This document shows, in pieces, positions 7,432 to 11,117 of a stretch of 11,117 nucleotides of DNA. Under the pieces are notes generated by a model. It was not told the origin of the DNA, did no database searches, and worked only from the letters and a program-made list of their open reading frames with translations. Each line of letters begins with the position of its first letter. Position 1 is the first letter of the stretch. The DNA comes from Methanocorpusculum sp. (lineage in GTDB: Archaea; Halobacteriota; Methanomicrobia; Methanomicrobiales; Methanocorpusculaceae), in the NCBI GenBank assembly GCA_029986195.1, contig DALTYF010000012.1, forward strand, positions 1 to 11,117, read 5' to 3'. The translations under genes and the position numbers were made by a program.

Positions 7432-7968
7432 ATGCGGATTACGATCAGCGGATCACCCGGTTCGGGGACTACCTCTCTTGGCAAGGCGCTTGCCGAGAGA
7501 CATGGTCTCCGGTATCTTTCCGCCGGTGAGGTGTTTCGTAGCCTTGCCAAGGAACACGGTATGGACCTTGCCGCTTTTGGAAAACTTGCGGAGGAAAATC
7601 CTGAGATCGATCTCAAAATCGATGCCCGGCAAAAAGAGATTGGCGAGGCAAGCGATGACATCATCTTGGAAGGGCGTCTTGCCGGATGGATGGTGGAGAA
7701 CGCTGATCTGAAAATTCTGCTTTATGCATCCCCCGACTGTCGTGCCGAACGCATTGCCGAGCGGGAAAATCTCACCTCCGAAGAGGCCTGTGCCGCTACC
7801 GTTGATCGGGAAGCCTGTGAGGCAGCACGCTATATGGAGTACTATGAGATTGATATCGCGGATCCTTCGCCGTACGATATCGTTATCAACTCCGAGACAT
7901 TCAATCAGGAAGAGGTTATCGCCATTGCGGAATCGGTTATGGCGATTGTTTCTGCAAAGAAGAATTAA
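7432..7968 (+). CDS. cmk: Cytidylate kinase, archaeal type (P-loop lysine replaced)
   Basis: A 178-residue archaeal CMP kinase (CMP/dCMP + ATP to CDP/dCDP + ADP), cytoplasmic. Family blocks seen: MRITISGSPGSG (1-12), SAGEVFRSLAKEHGMDLAAF (30-49), IDLKIDARQKEI (59-70), ILEGRLAGWM (78-87), a lid with RAERIAERE (103-111) and the C-terminal RYMEYYEIDIADPSPYDIVINS region. The Walker A reads GSPGSGTTS, with Thr13 where the usual motif has Lys. I believe other archaeal Cmk proteins share this, but cannot check. Everything else looks intact and of normal length. GGAGG (7417-7421) within the end of the DUF106 gene is the ribosome-binding site. The gene closes the operon; a T-rich stretch follows, and the truB/cbf5 gene often found next in related archaea is absent. 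Confidence 0.95.
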   Translation: MRITISGSPGSGTTSLGKALAERHGLRYLSAGEVFRSLAKEHGMDLAAFGKLAEENPEIDLKIDARQKEIGEASDDIILEGRLAGWMVENADLKILLYASPDCRAERIAERENLTSEEACAATVDREACEAARYMEYYEIDIADPSPYDIVINSETFNQEEVIAIAESVMAIVSAKKN

Positions 7969-8002
7969 CCCGTTCTGATGAACCGTCCTGCCGGAAAAAA
8001 AT

Positions 8003-8015
8003 ATTTTTTATTTTT
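8003..8015 (+). terminator. T-rich terminator after cmk
   Basis: ATTTTTTATTTTT (T6 and T5 separated by A) starts 35 bases after the cmk stop. It is a typical archaeal oligo-T stop for the adkA-DUF106-cmk transcript. Confidence 0.55.
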
Positions 8016-8052
8016 GTTGCGTGAATGCTGCCGCAGGAATATTTTCCGATGA

Positions 8053-8074
8053 TATTTTTTGTACACAAAAAATA
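8053..8074. terminator. 10-bp-arm palindrome, probable bidirectional terminator
   Basis: Arms TATTTTTTGT (8053-8062) and ACAAAAAATA (8065-8074) are perfect reverse complements around a 2-base centre. Each strand therefore carries a T6 run: plus at 8055-8060, minus at 8067-8072. It sits between the convergent cmk and 114-residue-protein genes, 17 bases after the stop of the latter, so either transcript could end here. Confidence 0.55.
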
Positions 8075-8090
8075 CGTTCAGTCTATGGGT

Positions 8091-8435
8091 TCACAGGCAC
8101 TGGGTTCCTGCCTCGTAGAGAGCATAGAGTTCGTTTCCCGCCTCCGGCCCCACGCGGCGAAGTGCCTGTTCGATCAAGACTTCTGTACACTCCTCCGGTA
8201 TACAGCTGATGCCCTCTTTTCCTTCCCGGATCATATCTACGAGGGTTACCAACTCCTCGTCGGTCAGGCGGTTCAGCCGCACTGCAAAATCGTCTGCATC
8301 CTTTGCATAGTGATTTGCCACCGGCGGAAGAATAGACCGGTATGTATTCTCTGATCCCTTGCAGATCAGTGTGTCACACTCCGGTGCCAGTTTTAGCAGC
8401 AGTGCAATGTCATGCTCGGAAAGTGTTCTGGCCAT
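8091..8435 (-). CDS. Uncharacterised 114-residue protein
   Basis: I do not recognise this protein. It is 114 residues, probably cytoplasmic (no signal or membrane segment), mostly helical in character and acidic. Two spaced Cys pairs are visible: ECDTLIC (Cys20, Cys25) and SCIPEEC (Cys78, Cys83), plus Cys113 one residue from the end. Four paired Cys could bind metal, but the CX4C spacing is not a strong signature. Coding is supported by the clean frame, ATG start and position at the end of a minus-strand run of genes. A short AGGAT lies directly before the ATG, and AT-rich sequence upstream (8440-8470) could hold a promoter. A T6 tract (8493-8498) separates it from the HMA gene, so it may be transcribed separately. 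It is likely a lineage-restricted protein. Confidence 0.6.
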   Translation of the reverse strand: MARTLSEHDIALLLKLAPECDTLICKGSENTYRSILPPVANHYAKDADDFAVRLNRLTDEELVTLVDMIREGKEGISCIPEECTEVLIEQALRRVGPEAGNELYALYEAGTQCL

Positions 8436-8492
8436 ATCCTATTTTTATTACCATACTCGCGTAATTACTTGTCGGATTCGGCACAAGGGTAC

Positions 8493-8502
8493 AAAAAAGA
8501 AA
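8493..8502 (-). terminator. T tract ending the rpo4-ksgA-HMA operon
   Basis: On the minus strand, TTTCTTTTTTG follows the HMA stop codon within 15 bases. T6 at 8493-8498 is a plausible archaeal terminator between the HMA gene and the 114-residue protein gene. Confidence 0.4.
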
Positions 8503-8505
8503 TGG

Positions 8506-8740
8506 TCAGAGATTTTTCAATGAACCGGGTACGACTTCAAAGCCCGCATCCAGAACACACTCGGTAATATCCTCAAAAGTTGTCTGATCGTAGTCAACCG
8601 AAAGCGAAGCTGTCCCGGCAACGTGATCAACCTTTACCTCTGCAACACCCGGAAGTTCCGCAAGCATCGTTGTCAGGTGACCGGAACATCCTCCGCAGTA
8701 CATACCCGGAAACGCCAAACTCAATCTTCTGCGTTGTCAT
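8506..8740 (-). CDS. Heavy-metal-associated (CopZ-like) domain protein, apparently frameshifted near its start
   Basis: Small cytoplasmic metal chaperone of the HMA family, which carries Cu(I) or similar ions to P-type ATPases. The metal motif MYCGGC (MxCxxC) is intact, followed by SGHLTTMLAELPGVAEVKVD and a C-terminal block ending FEVVPGSLKNL. The natural start is the ATG at 8740, one base after the methyltransferase stop; it reads MTTQKIEFGVSG, the usual first strand of an HMA domain, but then leaves the domain frame and stops about 20 codons later. The domain frame is open only from a TTG at 8724 (72 residues; ATG at 8703 gives 65). Removing one G from the GGG at 8705-8707 joins both into a normal 77-residue protein ending ...VSGMYCGGC. 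So this is either a recent frameshift, a sequencing error, or a shortened protein lacking strand 1. It is the last gene of the ksgA operon. Confidence 0.8.
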
Positions 8741-8741
8741 A

Positions 8742-9365
8742 CTAACACAATGGTGTTCCTGACGTCTTATCTCTTCTGTTCGGGTTACCGTCATCTCTCA
8801 TGCAGCAGAGATCCCGCGAGATGCGCAGGACATACAATATCTCACCGTCCTCCATTTGTTCCGAATCCGCAATGATTCCAATCATCCCGTACTGTTTACA
8901 CAGTACAAGCAGTTCCGGAAGTCCTGTTGCTGAGGAAACCAGCAGAAGAATCCGTCCAAACTTTGCAAGATGACCTGCCGCCGCAGGCAGGAACCGCTCA
9001 ATCACCTCGCGTCCGGTCTCTCCTCCGTCCAGCGCAAACTCAAGCCAGTCATTGATACGCTCTTCGGGTTTCGTCGGCAGGTAAGGCGCATTGAACAAAA
9101 TCAGATCAAACTCACCGCGGATCGGATCCAGAAGATTTCCCCGGATGACTGGCACACCCTCTGCTGCGGCGTATGCCGCCGCATGCGGATTGATCTCAGT
9201 TGCCGTAGTTTGCGGGGCGACTGCCATTATTGCTCCGGCAACTGCTCCGGATCCAGTACCTACTTCCAGTACCCGATCTGACTCTCTTACCTCTGCGAGG
9301 GCTGCACGGATCAGCAGATGCGTGTCTTCTGCCGGAAAATAGATCTGATCCATGTCCGGTTTCAT
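8742..9365 (-). CDS. HemK/Mtq2-like protein-(glutamine-N5) methyltransferase
   Basis: A 207-residue SAM-dependent methyltransferase of the HemK/PrmC/Mtq2 group, which in archaea and eukaryotes methylates the Gln of the GGQ motif in the class I release factor (aRF1). Seen: YFPAEDTHLL (9-18, matching the PxEDT start typical of this group), motif I VLEVGTGSGAVA (32-43), acidic E57 in TATEINPHA, catalytic-site motif NAPYLPTKPEE (92-102; NPPY in most HemK proteins, Ala in second place here) and ALDGGETGREVI (111-122). It lacks the N-terminal helical domain of bacterial PrmC, as archaeal forms do. Residues from about 183 form a polar, Cys-containing tail (CCMRDDGNPNRRD) with no family feature I know. 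The ATG overlaps the ksgA stop (ATGA), without a clear Shine-Dalgarno, so translation is probably coupled. Confidence 0.9.
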   Translation of the reverse strand: MKPDMDQIYFPAEDTHLLIRAALAEVRESDRVLEVGTGSGAVAGAIMAVAPQTTATEINPHAAAYAAAEGVPVIRGNLLDPIRGEFDLILFNAPYLPTKPEERINDWLEFALDGGETGREVIERFLPAAAGHLAKFGRILLLVSSATGLPELLVLCKQYGMIGIIADSEQMEDGEILYVLRISRDLCCMRDDGNPNRRDKTSGTPLC

Positions 9366-10141
9366 GCTATCAGGGAGGACAGACGGTTGGAAAGATCAAT
9401 GAAGTCCGTGACCGAGAGCATCTCCGGCCGTTTATCAAGTATTTCGGCAGGGAGTGTTTCGATGAGGTTTGGTATTGCGGCATTACCGTAGATGCTTTGC
9501 ATACCGCGAAGGCCGTTCCGGATTGTTTTTCTCCGGTGGGAGAAGAGTTCTCTGACGAGTGTGGCATGCACGCTGCGATCCCGGATCGGTACCGGCGGTT
9601 CATGGGGAGTAATCTTTACCACAATTGACCACACCTCCGGCGGCGGTGAGAATGCTTCGGGCGGGAGTTCCAGAACCATTTCTACATCCGCATACGTCTG
9701 AGCCATCACCGAGAGTCTTCCGTACTCACCGTTGCCCGGCGGTGCAATCATCCGTTTTCCGAACTCCAGCTGGTACATCAGTACTGCTGATTCAAAACCG
9801 GTTTCCAGCAGCCGGAACGTAATCTTCGACGAGATTGAGTACGGCAGGTTTGCCACTACCAGATCAAACTCCGGCAGGGGTACCTTTGATGCATCACCGC
9901 GGATTATCTGCAGCCTGCCGGACGCGAGTTCTCCGGCAAACCGTCGTTCAAGATTCGGCAAAAGAGATCCGTCCAGTTCCACCGCACGGACGTTTGCTCC
10001 GCGTGTCAGCAGTGCAGCGGTTAAGACGCCGCCGCCGGGACCGATCTCAAGGACGTTTCTGCCGGCTACCGGAATGGTATCTGCAATCAGCGCAACGGCG
10101 TCTGCATCTACTAAAAAATGTTGATCTTTGGGAGCCTTCAT
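9362..10141 (-). CDS. rsmA: 16S rRNA (adenine-N6,N6) dimethyltransferase KsgA/RsmA (Dim1)
   Basis: A 259-residue KsgA/Dim1 family enzyme that dimethylates the two adjacent adenosines in the 3'-terminal hairpin of 16S rRNA late in 30S assembly, using SAM. Motifs: KDQHFLVD (5-12), motif I NVLEIGPGGGVLT (29-41), E55 in RAVELD (SAM ribose), RGDASKVPLPEFD (81-93), motif IV NLPYSISS (98-105), QLEFGKRMIAPPGNGEYGRL (124-143) and FSPPPEVWS (165-173), with the C-terminal SHRRKTIRNGLR (201-212) of the rRNA-binding helical domain. The length is typical for archaea. ATG at 10141 overlaps the DUF655 stop (ATGA), and its own stop overlaps the methyltransferase start in the same way. Neighbouring rpo4 and DUF655 genes are the usual archaeal context. 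Confidence 0.97.
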   Translation of the reverse strand: MKAPKDQHFLVDADAVALIADTIPVAGRNVLEIGPGGGVLTAALLTRGANVRAVELDGSLLPNLERRFAGELASGRLQIIRGDASKVPLPEFDLVVANLPYSISSKITFRLLETGFESAVLMYQLEFGKRMIAPPGNGEYGRLSVMAQTYADVEMVLELPPEAFSPPPEVWSIVVKITPHEPPVPIRDRSVHATLVRELFSHRRKTIRNGLRGMQSIYGNAAIPNLIETLPAEILDKRPEMLSVTDFIDLSNRLSSLIA

Positions 10142-10716
10142 TTTGACGTGAAGAGGTGATACTTCTCGTCCGGGTTTTCCAGCTCCAGCATAATCCGTTC
10201 AAGAATAAACTTCTCCGGCTTTGCAAGCGTCTTCACCCGGGAACGGATATCTTCAAAGCTTTCGAACGGCTTCTTCTGCCGCTCGGTCAGTGTATCGGTC
10301 AGTGTCTTTTTTCCAAAACCCGGAAGAAGGTTCAGCATGTGCAGTTTCAGACTGATCGGTACCGCTTCATTATAGAACTTCACAAATCGCGGCTCACTCT
10401 CAGCAATGATCATGGAGATCACCGGTTCAAGTTCACCCTTTGCGGTATTGGTCAGTTCATCATAGGAGATCCGGCGTTTTACCCGCTCGACAATCTTCCG
10501 CTCGCCGTCACCGATGTACACCTTGTCATGCAGATTGATGGCAAAGTTGCGTTTCGGAATCAGCTCCAGCAGTTTAAACTGGTCGGTGCCGACCGCGAGG
10601 ATAATCGGCTCCCGCTGGTTTAAGGGGCGCTTGTCATCAGCGTATCCCCACTGAAGAAAATCTAACACGACAGCTTCGACTTCCTTTTTGTCGGCTCTCT
10701 CGGTTTTTGGAGGCAT
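10138..10716 (-). CDS. DUF655 family protein (putative RNA-binding, helix-hairpin-helix)
   Basis: A conserved archaeal DUF655 protein, 192 residues from the preferred ATG at 10716. A GTG at 10731 would add five residues, but GAGGTG directly after the rpo4 stop (10725-10730) is a strong Shine-Dalgarno 7-8 bases before the ATG and would be consumed by the longer start. Family members have an N-terminal OB-like region and a helix-hairpin-helix; here the beta-rich part (about 38-75, with PIILAVGTDQFKLLELIP) is followed by the hairpin LHMLNLLPGFGKKTL (about 125-139). Lys/Arg-rich ends fit nucleic-acid binding. Exact function is not known to me. Its fixed place between rpo4 and ksgA in archaea suggests a role in rRNA processing or translation. 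The stop overlaps the ksgA ATG by ATGA. Confidence 0.93.
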   Translation of the reverse strand: MPPKTERADKKEVEAVVLDFLQWGYADDKRPLNQREPIILAVGTDQFKLLELIPKRNFAINLHDKVYIGDGERKIVERVKRRISYDELTNTAKGELEPVISMIIAESEPRFVKFYNEAVPISLKLHMLNLLPGFGKKTLTDTLTERQKKPFESFEDIRSRVKTLAKPEKFILERIMLELENPDEKYHLFTSK

Positions 10717-10724
10717 AAACTTGC

Positions 10725-10730
10725 ACCTCA
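10725..10730 (-). promoter_or_regulatory. Shine-Dalgarno GAGGTG that decides the DUF655 start
   Basis: Minus-strand GAGGTG lies between the rpo4 stop (10732-10734) and the ATG at 10716, with an 8-base spacer. It favours the ATG over the GTG at 10731, which overlaps the site itself. Confidence 0.65.
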
Positions 10731-10731
10731 C

Positions 10732-11103
10732 TCACGCATGCTGGCGGAGGATATCAAGGATCTGATCCAGATCTTCCGGAAGAAGCGTGTACCGTTCCTT
10801 TGCGTAGATGGCGCGAAGTTCGTCGCGGCTTTCCGGCATGATATTGACAATCCGGTAGGCGATCTCCGGTCTCATCTTTTCAAGACCGTTCAACTCGTCA
10901 ACGATGACGTTTGCGGTTGCAGGATCGCACTTTCCGAGACTGTCGGCATGATCGATACTCTTGCGCAGCTCGTACGACATCGTCCGTGCAGACGTTTCCG
11001 TCTCACCGTCTCCGCCGGCACGCTGATCACGAATCGAGATCAGCACCTCGCGAAGTTCCGGCAGCGACATCATTTCTTCGCTGATAACTTTTTTCACTTT
11101 CAT
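10732..11103 (-). CDS. rpo4: DNA-directed RNA polymerase subunit Rpo4 (F, Rpb4-like)
   Basis: A 123-residue archaeal Rpo4 (RpoF), the Rpb4 homologue that pairs with Rpo7 to form the RNA polymerase stalk used in open-complex formation and transcript handling. The N-terminus MKVKKVISEEMMSLPELREVL is typical. The C-terminal part is an HRDC-like helical bundle (RKSIDHADSLGKCDPATANVIVDEL, here given by its ends, about 47-71; then MRPEIAYRIVNIMPESRDELRAI and LPEDLDQILDIL). About ten extra polar residues (RAGGDGETETS) sit in the linker, making it slightly longer than many archaeal versions. AGGAG (11111-11115) is 7-8 bases upstream of the ATG. Position upstream of DUF655 and ksgA, and downstream of what is probably rpl21e, is the standard archaeal order. 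Confidence 0.95.
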   Translation of the reverse strand: MKVKKVISEEMMSLPELREVLISIRDQRAGGDGETETSARTMSYELRKSIDHADSLGKCDPATANVIVDELNGLEKMRPEIAYRIVNIMPESRDELRAIYAKERYTLLPEDLDQILDILRQHA

Positions 11104-11117
11104 GCCTGTGACTCCTG
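11100..11117 (-). CDS. 3' end of an upstream gene, probably ribosomal protein eL21
   Basis: In the minus strand at the right edge, one frame reads QESQA followed by TGA overlapping the rpo4 ATG (ATGA), the same coupling used by other genes of this operon. Five codons are too few to identify a protein. In many Euryarchaeota rpl21e precedes rpo4, so eL21 is the inference from context only. Confidence 0.35.
   Translation of the reverse strand, partial: QESQA

Noticed and set aside
9732..10146. Plus-strand open frames of over 100 codons opposite ksgA.
   Set aside because: They are shadows of ksgA on the minus strand, with Arg/Ser/Pro-rich low-complexity products.

Overview
The window looks like chromosome from a methanogenic euryarchaeon, most likely of the Methanomicrobiales and possibly Methanocorpusculum. 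The evidence is archaeal-type ribosomal proteins (uS5, uL30, uL15), an archaeal SecY, AdkA-type adenylate kinase, a DUF106/YidC-like protein, RNA polymerase subunit Rpo4, a DUF655 protein, T-rich terminators, TATA-type promoters and Shine-Dalgarno sites matching an archaeal 16S 3' end. The genus is an inference from gene order and base composition; no rRNA is present to settle it.

Layout, left to right. Positions 2-2723 (+) are the distal end of the universal ribosomal-protein superoperon: rps5 (5' end missing), rpl30, rpl15 and secY, closed by a T-rich stretch. Positions 2724-6220 are a module not expected at this place. It holds a three-part extracellular Cache-type sensory lipoprotein, a small one-helix membrane protein translationally coupled to it through a GTGA overlap, a strong hairpin in the convergent gap, and an orphan amino-acid-type ABC substrate-binding protein on the minus strand with its own TATA box. 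Positions 6221-7968 (+) resume the core cluster: adkA, the DUF106/EMC3-YidC-like insertase gene and cmk. In many Euryarchaeota adk follows secY closely and a truB/cbf5 gene follows cmk. Here the first junction is split by about 3.5 kb and the second partner is absent.

Positions 8091-11117 read on the minus strand. From the right edge the order is the last codons of a gene (probably rpl21e), rpo4 (rpoF), a DUF655 protein, ksgA/rsmA (16S rRNA dimethyltransferase) and a HemK/Mtq2-like release-factor methyltransferase, joined by short gaps or ATGA overlaps as one transcription-translation operon. A small heavy-metal-associated (HMA/CopZ-like) gene starts one base after the methyltransferase stop but appears frameshifted by one base near its start. 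After a T tract comes an unrecognised 114-residue protein that converges on cmk across an almost perfect T/A-rich palindrome.

In function the window is mostly information processing (ribosome, RNA polymerase, rRNA and release-factor modification), membrane protein insertion (SecY plus the YidC-like protein) and nucleotide kinases. The accessory part is envelope ligand sensing and uptake. I see no CRISPR array, transposase, integrase, tRNA or rRNA. The points most worth a second look are the sensory/binding-protein insertion between secY and adk, the frameshifted metal chaperone, the missing P-loop lysine of Cmk, and the hairpin and palindrome at the two convergent junctions.
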